This document shows positions 8,096-17,918 of a DNA stretch of 64,000 nt, piece after piece (position 1 is the first letter of the stretch; each line of letters begins with the position of its first letter). Below the pieces are notes generated by a model that worked only from the letters and a program-made list of their open reading frames with translations, had not been told where the DNA came from and ran no database searches. Both the position numbers and the translations under genes were made by a program. Origin of the DNA: Pseudomonas lurida (GTDB taxonomy: Bacteria; Pseudomonadota; Gammaproteobacteria; Pseudomonadales; Pseudomonadaceae); NCBI RefSeq assembly GCF_013522705.1, contig NZ_JAAMRE010000025.1:37818-101817 (forward strand), given 5' to 3'.

Positions 8096-8833
8096 ATGCC
8101 GCGATTGTCTCGTGCCGTTGCTTTAATTGGAGTGTTGCTGCTGGCTCAACCGGCGTTTGCACAGCGTCTGCGCCTGGTCGCGGACGCCTGGCCACCCTTT
8201 ACCGATGCCACGCTGATCAACGGCGGACTGGCCACCGACATCGTCACCACCGCCCTGGCCCGCGCCGGGTACGCCAGTGATTTCGAACAGGTGCCCTGGG
8301 CGCGTGCGTTGATGGGCATAGGCGATGGGCGTTATGACGTGCTGATCAATGCCTGGTACGACGAGGCGCGTACACAGCTGGGAGAATTCTCCAACGAATA
8401 CCTGCTCAACCGCGTGCGCTTCATCAAGCGCCGCGACGACCCCATCGATTACCAGACGCTTGAGCAACTGCATGACGAACCCATCGCGGTGGTGCGCGGT
8501 TATGCCTACTCCGCGGCGTTCGACGGGGACACGCAGTTGCAGAAAGTGCCGGTGCATAACTTCGCCATGGCCGTGCGCATGCTGGCGGCGCAGCGAGTGC
8601 GGCTGACGGTGGAGGACGAGTATGTCGCGCGCTATTACCTGGCCCGTGAATCACCCCGGGTGCGCAATGCCATAGAGTTCCTGCCCAAGCCGCTGACTGA
8701 AAACAGCCTGCACATTCTGGTCAGCCTCAAGCACCCCGAACATGCACAGATCGTAGCGGGCTTTGACCGGGAGATAGCCAGAATGAAGGCCGATGGCAGT
8801 TACGAACGATTAATGAAGGCCCATGGCATGTAA
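8096..8833 (+). CDS. Periplasmic solute-binding protein, family 3
   Basis: 245 residues from the ATG at 8096 with AAGGA upstream. A cleavable signal peptide ends at QPAFA-Q (about residue 23). The mature protein opens with RLRLVADAWPPFTD, the usual first strand of family-3 binding proteins, and continues with DIVTTALARAGY and PWARALMGIGDGRYDVLINAW. No permease or ATPase genes are adjacent, so it is an orphan sensor or transport subunit; the ligand is not predictable. Confidence 0.85.
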   Translation: MPRLSRAVALIGVLLLAQPAFAQRLRLVADAWPPFTDATLINGGLATDIVTTALARAGYASDFEQVPWARALMGIGDGRYDVLINAWYDEARTQLGEFSNEYLLNRVRFIKRRDDPIDYQTLEQLHDEPIAVVRGYAYSAAFDGDTQLQKVPVHNFAMAVRMLAAQRVRLTVEDEYVARYYLARESPRVRNAIEFLPKPLTENSLHILVSLKHPEHAQIVAGFDREIARMKADGSYERLMKAHGM

Positions 8834-8836
8834 GGC

Positions 8837-11020
8837 CTAAGCCGCGCGAGTGTCCTTGATCAAATGCGCGGCCAATGTGCGCAGCGGCCCCAATTGCCGA
8901 CAAATCAGCGCCAGCTGCGTTTGCACCAAGCGCTGCCCTTCGTCGATCTCATCCGGCATTTGCTCCAGGTCCGCCGCCAAGGCCTCCTCGGCATCGCTCT
9001 GAATCGCAATCGGCTGCTTGTTCGCCAGCCCCGTGGCGATTTCATCAATGCTCGCCGCCAGGCTATTGCCGGCGCCGTCGATCAGGTGTTCACGCACTTC
9101 GGCGGGCAGTTGCGTGTCACGGTGCGCGCCAAGCCCCGACAAATAGCTGAGCAAGGTGTGCGACAGCACCAGGAAGCGAAAGCCTACGTCGGCTTCTTTG
9201 CGAAAGTGCCCCGGCTCCATCAGCATGTTGGCCAAGGTGGTGGACAGCGCCGCATCGGCGTTGTGCGCGTTGCGCCTGGCCAGGCGATAGGCCAGGTCGT
9301 CGCTCTTGCCGGCGGCGTACTGCTGCATGATCTGCCGCAGGTAGATGCTGTTGCAGGTCAGGGTGTTGGCCAGCACTTTGTTCAGACGCCGGCCCTGCCA
9401 GTCCGGCAGGAACAGGAACACCGCCAGGCCCGCGATCAGACTGCCAAGCAGGGTATCGAACAGCCGTGGCAGGAATAATCCGTAGCCATCGCCCACCTGG
9501 TTGAAGCAAAACAGCACCATCAGCGTGATCGCCGCGGTGGCCAGGGTATAGCGGGTGGTACGGTTGATAAAGAACACCAGGCCGGCGGCGATGGCGAACA
9601 TCGATTGCACCAGCGGGCTGGGGAACAGATCGAACAGCGCCCAGGCCACGGTCAGGCCGATGGCGGTGCCGACGATCCGTTGGCCGAGCTTGCGCCGTGT
9701 GGCGCCATAGTTGGGCTGGCACACGAACAGAGTGGTGAGGATGATCCAATAACCCTGGGACGCGTGAATCGCGTGCAAGGTGCCGTAGCCGACGGTCAGC
9801 GCCAACGACAGGCGCAATGCGTGGCGGAACAGCAACGAGGTCGGGGTCAGTTGAGTACGCAGCCGCGTCCACATTTCCTTGAGGTTGCGCGGGGCGCGAT
9901 CGAGCAGGTTGCTGTCGGTGGCATCGGCCAGGGCGTCAGGGTTGCTGGCGTCGCCGAGCAGGCGGTCGAGGGTCGACAGGTTGGCCGCCAGGGCGCGCAA
10001 CGAGCGCAGCAGGCCCCGCCAGGCCGGGTTGCTCTGGATGCGCAGGTGTTCCAGGGAGGCATTCAGGTCACCCAGGGCCTCGGCGAAGCTGTCATCGTAG
10101 ACGAACGGCTGGCGCAACTGGATTGATTCGGCGAGGGCCTGGCAGGCCTTGCCTTGCTGGCGTAACAGGCGCTGGCAGCGGAACAGCACGTCGCTGTGGA
10201 AAAACGCTTCGGCCAGGGCGTTGTAGGGATAGTGCGAAGAACTGGCGCGCTCGTGGATGTCCTGGGCCAGGAAGTACAACTTCAGGTAGCGGCTGACCTT
10301 CGAACCCGGGCGACCATTGCCCACGCGGTGCAGGATGATTTCCTTGGCCGCATTCAGCGCAGCGACTACGCGACCGTTCTGCTGGGCCAGTTCCAGGCGA
10401 CGGGCTTCTACATCCAATTGGCGGATCGGTTCGAACAGCGACGATTTGAGCTTGAGGTAACGACCCAACTCGCGGAACAAGCGCGCCAGGCTCTGTTGCA
10501 CCGGCTGGTTGGAAAACAACACCTGCCACAGCACCGACAACGCGCCATACCAGGCGGCGCCGGCCACCAGCAGCAGCGGTTCGTGCCAGAAGTCCGACAC
10601 CGCGCCACCACGCTGGTCCACGCCGATCATGGTGTAGACCGACAGAATCAGCGTCGCCGAGGCAATCGCGCCGTAACGCTCGCCAAGGGCGCCGAGCATG
10701 GTCAGGCAGAAGCTCGCCAGCGCCAGGGCAATCGCGAACAACCAAGGGTAGGGAAACAGCAATTCCACCGACAGCGCGGCGATGCTGAAGCACACCAGCG
10801 TCACCGCCAGGGCATTGAGGCGCCCTTGCCAGCTGTCGTCGGTCTCGGCCAGGGCGCTGGCGATAATCCCCAGGAACAGCGGGATCAGCAGGGTCATTTC
10901 ATCCTGATACCAGCACAGCGCCATGCTGCCGGTGAGGGCGATGAATACCCGAACGCTATAGCTGAATTTATCCAGCGCCCATAGGCGCCGCATGGACTGC
11001 TTGAACGAGGTCGATGACAT
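8837..11020 (-). CDS. yccS: YccS-type inner-membrane FUSC family protein
   Basis: 727 residues from ATG 11020 (MSSTSFKQSMRRLWALDKFSYSVRV), close to the 717 of E. coli YccS. Two blocks of hydrophobic segments (about residues 20-180 and 390-520) each precede a soluble region, the FUSC/aromatic-acid-exporter-like layout. QSYWIILTTLFVCQPNYGATRRK-type sequence (here SQGYWIILTTLFVCQPNYGA) marks the second repeat. Thought to act in efflux; no demonstrated substrate. Convergent with the binding-protein gene, 3 nt apart. Confidence 0.88.
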   Translation of the reverse strand: MSSTSFKQSMRRLWALDKFSYSVRVFIALTGSMALCWYQDEMTLLIPLFLGIIASALAETDDSWQGRLNALAVTLVCFSIAALSVELLFPYPWLFAIALALASFCLTMLGALGERYGAIASATLILSVYTMIGVDQRGGAVSDFWHEPLLLVAGAAWYGALSVLWQVLFSNQPVQQSLARLFRELGRYLKLKSSLFEPIRQLDVEARRLELAQQNGRVVAALNAAKEIILHRVGNGRPGSKVSRYLKLYFLAQDIHERASSSHYPYNALAEAFFHSDVLFRCQRLLRQQGKACQALAESIQLRQPFVYDDSFAEALGDLNASLEHLRIQSNPAWRGLLRSLRALAANLSTLDRLLGDASNPDALADATDSNLLDRAPRNLKEMWTRLRTQLTPTSLLFRHALRLSLALTVGYGTLHAIHASQGYWIILTTLFVCQPNYGATRRKLGQRIVGTAIGLTVAWALFDLFPSPLVQSMFAIAAGLVFFINRTTRYTLATAAITLMVLFCFNQVGDGYGLFLPRLFDTLLGSLIAGLAVFLFLPDWQGRRLNKVLANTLTCNSIYLRQIMQQYAAGKSDDLAYRLARRNAHNADAALSTTLANMLMEPGHFRKEADVGFRFLVLSHTLLSYLSGLGAHRDTQLPAEVREHLIDGAGNSLAASIDEIATGLANKQPIAIQSDAEEALAADLEQMPDEIDEGQRLVQTQLALICRQLGPLRTLAAHLIKDTRAA

Positions 11021-11174
11021 GAAGGCTGGGGTCTTCCGGGACGATGCCGCTAAATTGAGGCAGTAAGGACGCCACGGCAAGCGTGGTGATCACATCTCAC
11101 AGCAAATTATTCCCCAGGCACACTAATAAGTGGGGAGGGGGCAAGCACCCTTACACATTGTTGATCCGGTCTCG

Positions 11175-12353
11175 TCAGACGTATTGCGCGGCGGCGTAGC
11201 CCGATGCCCACGCCCACTGGAAGTTAAACCCGCCCAAATGCCCGGTCACATCCAGCACTTCCCCAATAAAGTACAGCCCCGGGCTTTTCAGCGACTCCAT
11301 GGTCTTGGACGAGACTTCCCGCGTGTCTACACCGCCCAGCGTCACCTCGGCGGTGCGATAGCCTTCGGTGCCGGCGGGCACCAGCTGCCAGCTCGACAAC
11401 TTCTGCGCAATGTCGGCGACTTCGGCATGGGTGTATTGCTTCATCGGCTTGGACGCGAACCAGGTGTCCGCCAGCAGGGTGGCCATTTTCTTGGTGAAGA
11501 TCTCGCCCAGCAGCGTTTTCAACTCGCTGTTCGGCCGTTCGACCTGTTGTTGTTGCAGCCAGGTGTGGGCGTCGTGGTCGGGCAGCAGGTTGATCTCGAC
11601 CGTGTCGCCCGGCTCCCAGTACGAGGAAATCTGCAGGATCGCCGGCCCGCTCAGGCCGCGATGAGTAAACAGCAGGTTCTCGCGAAAACTCTGGCCGTTG
11701 CAGCTGGCCACGCAGTCCACAGAAGTGCCGGACAACTCGGTACACAGTGCCTTGAGCTGGTCGGTGATGGTGAACGGCACCAATCCGGCGCGGGTCGGCA
11801 GCAGTTCATGACCGAATTGCCTGGCCACCTGATAGCCGAACCCGGTGGCGCCCAGGGTTGGGATCGACAGGCCGCCGGTGGCGATTACCAGGGATTCACA
11901 GCGCAGCTGACCGAGGGTGGTCTGCAACTGATAACCGCTGTCGAGCCTGGCGATTTCCTGGATGGAGGTGTCCAGGTGCAGGCTCACGCCGGTCTGGATG
12001 CACTCATCGAGCAGCATGCCGAGGATGTCGCTGGATTTGTTATCGCAGAACAGCTGGCCGAGCTTCTTCTCGTGGTACGGCACGCCGTGCTTGGCCACCA
12101 GGCCGATGAAATCCCACTGGGTGTAGCGAGCCAGGGCGGATTTGCAGAAATGTGCGTTGTGCGAGAGAAAATTGGCCGGCTCGGTGTACATATTGGTGAA
12201 ATTGCAGCGGCCACCACCGGACATCAGGATCTTTTTGCCGGCCTTGTTCGCATGATCGATCAGCATCACCTTGCGCCCACGCCCGGCGGCGGTCAGTGCG
12301 CACATCAAGCCTGCGGCGCCGGCGCCAATGATCACAACTTCGGTCGAGCGCAC
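11175..12353 (-). CDS. BaiN/RdsA-like FAD-dependent oxidoreductase (HI0933 family)
   Basis: 392 residues from a GTG at 12353, chosen because GAGGAC lies just upstream and the FAD-binding motif VVIIGAGAAGLM follows within six residues. The family signatures SGGGRCNFTN (about residues 45-54) and, near the C-terminus, LYFIGEVLDVTGHLGGFNFQ are complete. Members are cytoplasmic flavoproteins; some reduce bile-acid or other enone intermediates, but the Pseudomonas role is not established. Confidence 0.9.
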   Translation of the reverse strand: MRSTEVVIIGAGAAGLMCALTAAGRGRKVMLIDHANKAGKKILMSGGGRCNFTNMYTEPANFLSHNAHFCKSALARYTQWDFIGLVAKHGVPYHEKKLGQLFCDNKSSDILGMLLDECIQTGVSLHLDTSIQEIARLDSGYQLQTTLGQLRCESLVIATGGLSIPTLGATGFGYQVARQFGHELLPTRAGLVPFTITDQLKALCTELSGTSVDCVASCNGQSFRENLLFTHRGLSGPAILQISSYWEPGDTVEINLLPDHDAHTWLQQQQVERPNSELKTLLGEIFTKKMATLLADTWFASKPMKQYTHAEVADIAQKLSSWQLVPAGTEGYRTAEVTLGGVDTREVSSKTMESLKSPGLYFIGEVLDVTGHLGGFNFQWAWASGYAAAQYV

Positions 12354-12396
12354 AGCAATGTCCTCACAAATACGGGTCTGAAATGCAATCAAAACT

Positions 12397-12422
12397 GTAG
12401 GAGGGGGCAAGCCCCCTCCTAC
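12397..12422. repeat. REP palindrome
   Basis: GTAGGAGGGGGC, two central bases, and the exact reverse complement GCCCCCTCCTAC: a perfect 12-bp-arm palindrome between the BaiN-like gene and dbpA. Same family as the copies near 25925, 30817, 32428 and 38836. Confidence 0.85.
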
Positions 12423-12452
12423 ATTGGATCTTCATATAGGTCGCAGATCGGG

Positions 12453-13838
<1,386 letters not shown>

Positions 13839-13944
13839 GGGACTGGCTCTGCAAAACAAAATGTCGCGCAGTGTAGCAGCCCCCCGTAGGTTTTTTCGCA
13901 TGGTTCAGACGAGGGGATGGGGGGCAGCGGCAAGTTATGAGCGG

Positions 13945-13992
13945 CAAGCGGCAAGCTTGAAGCTTTTCTTGCAGCTTCAAGCTTGCCGCTTG
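13945..13992. repeat. Palindromic repeat (GCGGCAAGCTT family), copy 1
   Basis: Two perfect 20-nt inverted arms (13945-13964 and 13973-13992) around an 8-nt centre, built from GCGGCAAGCTTGAAGCT. The right arm contains the stop codon and last codons of the mdtD-like gene (13977), so the element has become part of that reading frame. Related sequences lie at about 21283-21379 and 44845-44939. Confidence 0.7.
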
Positions 13993-15383
13993 AGGCTGCC
14001 TTTAGGCTCCAGTTGCAGGAAGATCGCCGCCGCCAGCATTGCCATGACGCCCACGGTGAGGAAGGTCAACTGGAACGCGCCGAGCACGCTGTTGACGCCG
14101 TCGTTGCCGGCTTCGGCGGTGAACCCGCCCAGCAGCGCACCGGCGCAGGCCACGCCGAGGCTCAGGGACAGTTGCGCCACCACCGACAGCAGGCTGTTGC
14201 CGCTGCTGGCCTGGGCATCGTCAAGGTCGATCAGGGTCACGGTGTTCATCGCGGTGAACTGCAGGGAGTTGATCGCCCCGAGCACTGCCAGCATGCCCAG
14301 CAGCAGAGGGTAGGGTGTCTGCTCGCTGACCAGGCCCATGCTCGCCAGCATGATGCCCAGCGCCAATGTGTTGCCGGTCAGCACCACCCGATAGCCCAGG
14401 CGTTCGATCAGCGGCCGCGCCACGGACTTGGCGAACATCGCGGCCGCCGCCAACGGCAGCATGCTCATGCCCGCCTGCGACGGCGAATACCCCAGCGCCA
14501 CCTGCAACAGCAGCGGCACCAGGAACGGCAGCGCGCCGCTGCCCAGGCGCGCGAACAGGTTGCCCAGAATGCCCACGGCAAAGGTGCGGGTCTTGAACAA
14601 CACCGGCGAGAACAGCGGGTTGTCGATATGCCCGGCGCGCAGCCAGTACGCCGCCAGGCACGCCAGCCCGCCGAACAGCAGCAACATCACCCGCAGATGC
14701 GGCAGGTGCAGTTCGCCCAGGCCCTCCATGGCGATGGTGATCAGCACCATCGCCGCACCAAACAGCACAAAACCCAACCCGTCAAAGCGCGTGCGTTCAC
14801 TGCCGCGCAGGTCCGGGATGAATTTCCACACGGCATAGCACCCGAGTATGCCCACCGGCAGGTTGATCAGAAAGATCCAGTGCCAGGTCAGGTATTGCAC
14901 CATCCAGCCGCCCATGGTCGGGCCAAGCAGCGGGCCGAGCAGGCCAGGGATGGTAATGAAGCCCATGATCCGCACCAGCTCGGAGCGCGGGTAGGCGCGC
15001 AGCACCACCAGGCGCCCCACCGGCAGCATCAGTGCGCCGCCCAAACCCTGCACCACGCGCGCGCCCACCAGCATGGTCAGGCTGCTGGACAGCGCACACA
15101 GCAGCGAGCCGATGCTGAACAGCATGATCGCGCCGAAGAAAATCTTCTTGGTGCCGAAACGGTCGGCGATCCAACCCGACGCCGGGATCAGCAAGGCGAC
15201 GGTGAGCATGTAGGCGATCACCACCCCCTGCATGCGCAACGGGTTTTCCGCGAGATCCCGGGCCATGGCCGGCAGGGCGGTGTTCAGAATCGTCCCATCC
15301 AGCGACTGCATGAAGAAGGCAATCGCCACCACCCAGGGGAGCCATCGGGCGGTCTTGGCATCGAGAGGGGCGCGATCGGGCAT
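13977..15383 (-). CDS. mdtD: MFS drug/lipid efflux pump, DHA2 family, MdtD-like
   Basis: 468 residues with about 13-14 hydrophobic segments. Begins DAKTARWLPWVVAIAFFMQSLDGTILNTALP, with the antiporter strip GWIADRFGTKK and GPLLGPTMGGWM, the drug:H+ antiporter-2 hallmarks; close to E. coli MdtD in length and sequence. AAGG precedes the start. It lies 35 nt downstream of the rhlA-like gene on the same strand, so both are probably co-transcribed and it may export the RhlA product. The last six residues (SLKRQA) are encoded by an intergenic repeat element. Confidence 0.88.
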   Translation of the reverse strand: MPDRAPLDAKTARWLPWVVAIAFFMQSLDGTILNTALPAMARDLAENPLRMQGVVIAYMLTVALLIPASGWIADRFGTKKIFFGAIMLFSIGSLLCALSSSLTMLVGARVVQGLGGALMLPVGRLVVLRAYPRSELVRIMGFITIPGLLGPLLGPTMGGWMVQYLTWHWIFLINLPVGILGCYAVWKFIPDLRGSERTRFDGLGFVLFGAAMVLITIAMEGLGELHLPHLRVMLLLFGGLACLAAYWLRAGHIDNPLFSPVLFKTRTFAVGILGNLFARLGSGALPFLVPLLLQVALGYSPSQAGMSMLPLAAAAMFAKSVARPLIERLGYRVVLTGNTLALGIMLASMGLVSEQTPYPLLLGMLAVLGAINSLQFTAMNTVTLIDLDDAQASSGNSLLSVVAQLSLSLGVACAGALLGGFTAEAGNDGVNSVLGAFQLTFLTVGVMAMLAAAIFLQLEPKGSLKRQA

Positions 15384-15418
15384 GGGGGACCTTTTGTCAG
15401 CCGGCTATGTGTCGGCGA

Positions 15419-16309
15419 TTATGCGCCATCCGTGGCGCCTTTTCCCACTGGCGGTTCGTCTAAATCCGACAACACCGCGTGCTTGCCCACCAGGAAATCC
15501 AACAGCGCGCGATGCACCGCCAGGGCGGCTTCGCGCGATTCCAGATCCAGCAGGTGACCGGTGTGTTGCGCCACCGAATAACTGCTGCGCCCCACATACT
15601 GCTTGAACAGTTGAGCGTCGGCAGCGGGGGTGTATTCGTCCAGCGCGCCGTTGAGGAAATGCACCGGCGTTTCGATTTGCCGCAGCGCCGGCAGGTAGTT
15701 GCCGTCGCCCATCGCCATTACCTGGTGGATATGAAAGCGCGCCTGGCGGTACTCGGTGGTCGCCATGCTCGACAGGTGCCGATGGTTGTTGCGCTTGAGG
15801 CGCGGCGACAAGTATTTGCCCACCGTTTCGTTGAGCAAATGGCCGACGGCGGACTTGTCATCGGCCTCGATCAGCACGCGCACGCGCTCCACGTAGTCGA
15901 GCATGGCCTGGTTGAGGTTGGGCGCCAGCGCCATCACTACCGAGCTTTTGATGGAGGGTGGGTTATGCGCCAGGGTCAGCAGGGTGGAAATGCCACCCCA
16001 GGAGGCCGACACCAGATGGTTGACCTCGAAGCGCTCCACCAGCGCCCGCAGGATCTGCACTTCGTCGTCCTTGGTGACCAGGTCGAGGTTGAGGTTGTGT
16101 TCGCGCGAATAACCGGAGAACGGCAGGTCGAACAGCAGCACATTAAAGTGCTCGGCCAGGCACTTGCCGGTACGCGCAAAGGAACGCGTGGTGGCGAGCG
16201 CTCCGTTGACCAGCAGGACGGTGTTCTTGTGTGGATCGTTTCCCAGTCGCTCTACGTGGACGTTGTAGTGCTTGTACAGCTGTTCAATGACAAAACTTCC
16301 ATGGTTCAT
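15419..16309 (-). CDS. rhlA: RhlA-like 3-(3-hydroxyalkanoyloxy)alkanoate synthase
   Basis: 296 residues, alpha/beta hydrolase fold. The region VHVERLGNDP...LVNGALATT...NVLLFDLPFSGYSRE...HLVSASWGGISTLL closely follows P. aeruginosa RhlA and is less like PhaG. Catalytic triad candidates: S103 in SASWGG, D224 in LDEYT, H252 in HTGHLLDLE, matching RhlA Ser102/Asp223/His251 in spacing. RhlA condenses two beta-hydroxyacyl-ACP molecules into HAA, the lipid half of rhamnolipid and itself a surfactant. GGAG precedes the start. No rhlB or rhlC is nearby, so the product would be HAA unless glycosylated by distant genes. Confidence 0.85.
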   Translation of the reverse strand: MNHGSFVIEQLYKHYNVHVERLGNDPHKNTVLLVNGALATTRSFARTGKCLAEHFNVLLFDLPFSGYSREHNLNLDLVTKDDEVQILRALVERFEVNHLVSASWGGISTLLTLAHNPPSIKSSVVMALAPNLNQAMLDYVERVRVLIEADDKSAVGHLLNETVGKYLSPRLKRNNHRHLSSMATTEYRQARFHIHQVMAMGDGNYLPALRQIETPVHFLNGALDEYTPAADAQLFKQYVGRSSYSVAQHTGHLLDLESREAALAVHRALLDFLVGKHAVLSDLDEPPVGKGATDGA

Positions 16310-16601
16310 GTCAACGCTCCAGCTTGTCCTTCCCCGGACAAGGTCATGCAGTGCGTGCAGGCACGCGGGCGAGGTGGCGGGATGCCACTAACCCTTATAA
16401 CGAGGTTTTCCACAGGCGACAACAGGCCGCCCGCGCGCACGGTGCGCAAGAGAAATGACCGTAGGAACGGGTAAAACCGAGCTGTCTGAAATCAGCACAA
16501 GACAATGTGTGAAGGGGCTCGCCCCCGGTAGCGGTGTCAGTCAATCAGTGCGTGGCTGATACACCGCTATCGGGAGCAGGCTCCTTCCCACAGGGAGGTA
16601 T
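16310..16601. other. Intergenic region with REP pair between rhlA-like and PmbA-like genes
   Basis: 292 bases. The right half (about 16511-16594) holds two inverted REP-like units, GGGGCTCGCCCCCGGTAGCG and CACCGCTATCGGGAGCAGGC. The left half should contain the rhlA promoter on the minus strand; no confident -35/-10 or quorum-sensing lux-type box was seen. Confidence 0.5.
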
Positions 16602-17918
16602 TTACAACGTCAGGGTCAGGCGCTTTATCAGCGCCCCCGGTAACAGATTGGAAGCGGTGTTGCGCTGACCGTAGGTACTGGGTGACAGCAGTAACTCTCG
16701 CTCGGCGGTCAGTGCTTCCAATTGGGAACCGAGCAGGCTGTAGACGCTGTCATCAAAGCGCATGGTGCTGACGGGCGCCTTGATCTCGCCGTCCTCCACC
16801 CAGAACGTGGCGAAGCGTGTCATGCCGGTCAGGCGTGCGGCCGGCAGGTCCGAGTAGTTCAGGTACCACAGGTTGCTGATATACAACCCGGTGCCCAGCT
16901 GCTTGAGAATATCGGCCTGGGCCAGGCTTCCCGCCGCCATTTGCAGGGCGCTGGGGGATTCGTCGCTGCTGGCACCGTTGGCGCTCAGGCCGTATTCGGC
17001 GGCGCTGCGCGAATTGACCAGTTGGCCGCAGGCCTTGCCGGCGTTGATCAGCGTCACGTCGCTGCGCGGGTAGCCCTCTGTGGAGAACGCCTGGCTCAGG
17101 GAGCCGCTGATCTGTTCGCTTACCGTCACCAGCGGGCTCAGGTGTTGCTCACCGGCGTACAGCCGTTGCAGCGAGCTGCCTTTGCTGGCGATGGCTTGGG
17201 CGGAGAACCCGCCCCAGGTGATGATGCTGATGATTTCTTCCAGCGCGGCGGGCGCCAGGTAGGCGCGGTACTGGCCGGGCGGCAACGGGTGCAGCGCACG
17301 GTCGAGGAATGCCAATTGCTCGCGCGCCTGCTGCAGGCGCGCGGCGAATTCGACGCTGTCCCAGGTGTGCCCGGCATAGCTGGCTTTGACCGCTTCGCCA
17401 TTGGCATGGAACAGGCTGAAATCGAAGTTGAAGCTATTGGCCTGGTGCCAGCCGAACGCTCCGTTTGAACTGGCAAAGCCACGACTGATAGGGCCGGCGG
17501 CATAGATGCCGACCAGGTCAACACCGTCGGCGGCCTGGCTGATGTCTTGCAGCACCCGAGCCAGCTCGGGCAACGGCCGAGCCTGCTCATTGCTGCTTTG
17601 CCAGGCGGTGGGGTTGAGCAGCAGGTACGGGTCCTGCGGCAACAACGGCAAGGTTTCGCGCAGTTGCTGCAAACCTTCGGCGAGGCGCTGACGGTCCAGC
17701 GCAGGTTCGCCGGCCAGGGTGATGGCGAGGTCGGCATGCCGGCCGTCGCTGATCAGTTTCAGATTGAGGCTGGCCTGCTGCACCTGCCCTGCCTGGCGCA
17801 CCTTGGCATGATTGAAACGCACGAACTCGGAGGCTTCCGCCGCGTAGCCGAGGTGAAATTGTTCCTGGTCGGTGAGGGCCTGCTTGAGCCACTCCACCAA
17901 TGCCTTGAAATCATGCAT
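16602..17918 (-). CDS. PmbA/TldE-like subunit of a TldD/PmbA peptidase pair
   Basis: 438 residues from ATG 17918, whose A overlaps the TGA of the upstream TldD-like gene (TGATG), implying translational coupling. Typical PmbA/TldE features: no HExxxH metal site, a Gly-rich middle (GIYAAGPISRGFASSNG) and the C-terminal FATFWVEDGEI...VSTMRFDDSVYSLL strip. PmbA-type subunits pair with TldD to form the metallopeptidase that opens unfolded peptides such as microcin B17 leader or CcdA. Cytoplasmic. Confidence 0.85.
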   Translation of the reverse strand: MHDFKALVEWLKQALTDQEQFHLGYAAEASEFVRFNHAKVRQAGQVQQASLNLKLISDGRHADLAITLAGEPALDRQRLAEGLQQLRETLPLLPQDPYLLLNPTAWQSSNEQARPLPELARVLQDISQAADGVDLVGIYAAGPISRGFASSNGAFGWHQANSFNFDFSLFHANGEAVKASYAGHTWDSVEFAARLQQAREQLAFLDRALHPLPPGQYRAYLAPAALEEIISIITWGGFSAQAIASKGSSLQRLYAGEQHLSPLVTVSEQISGSLSQAFSTEGYPRSDVTLINAGKACGQLVNSRSAAEYGLSANGASSDESPSALQMAAGSLAQADILKQLGTGLYISNLWYLNYSDLPAARLTGMTRFATFWVEDGEIKAPVSTMRFDDSVYSLLGSQLEALTAERELLLSPSTYGQRNTASNLLPGALIKRLTLTL

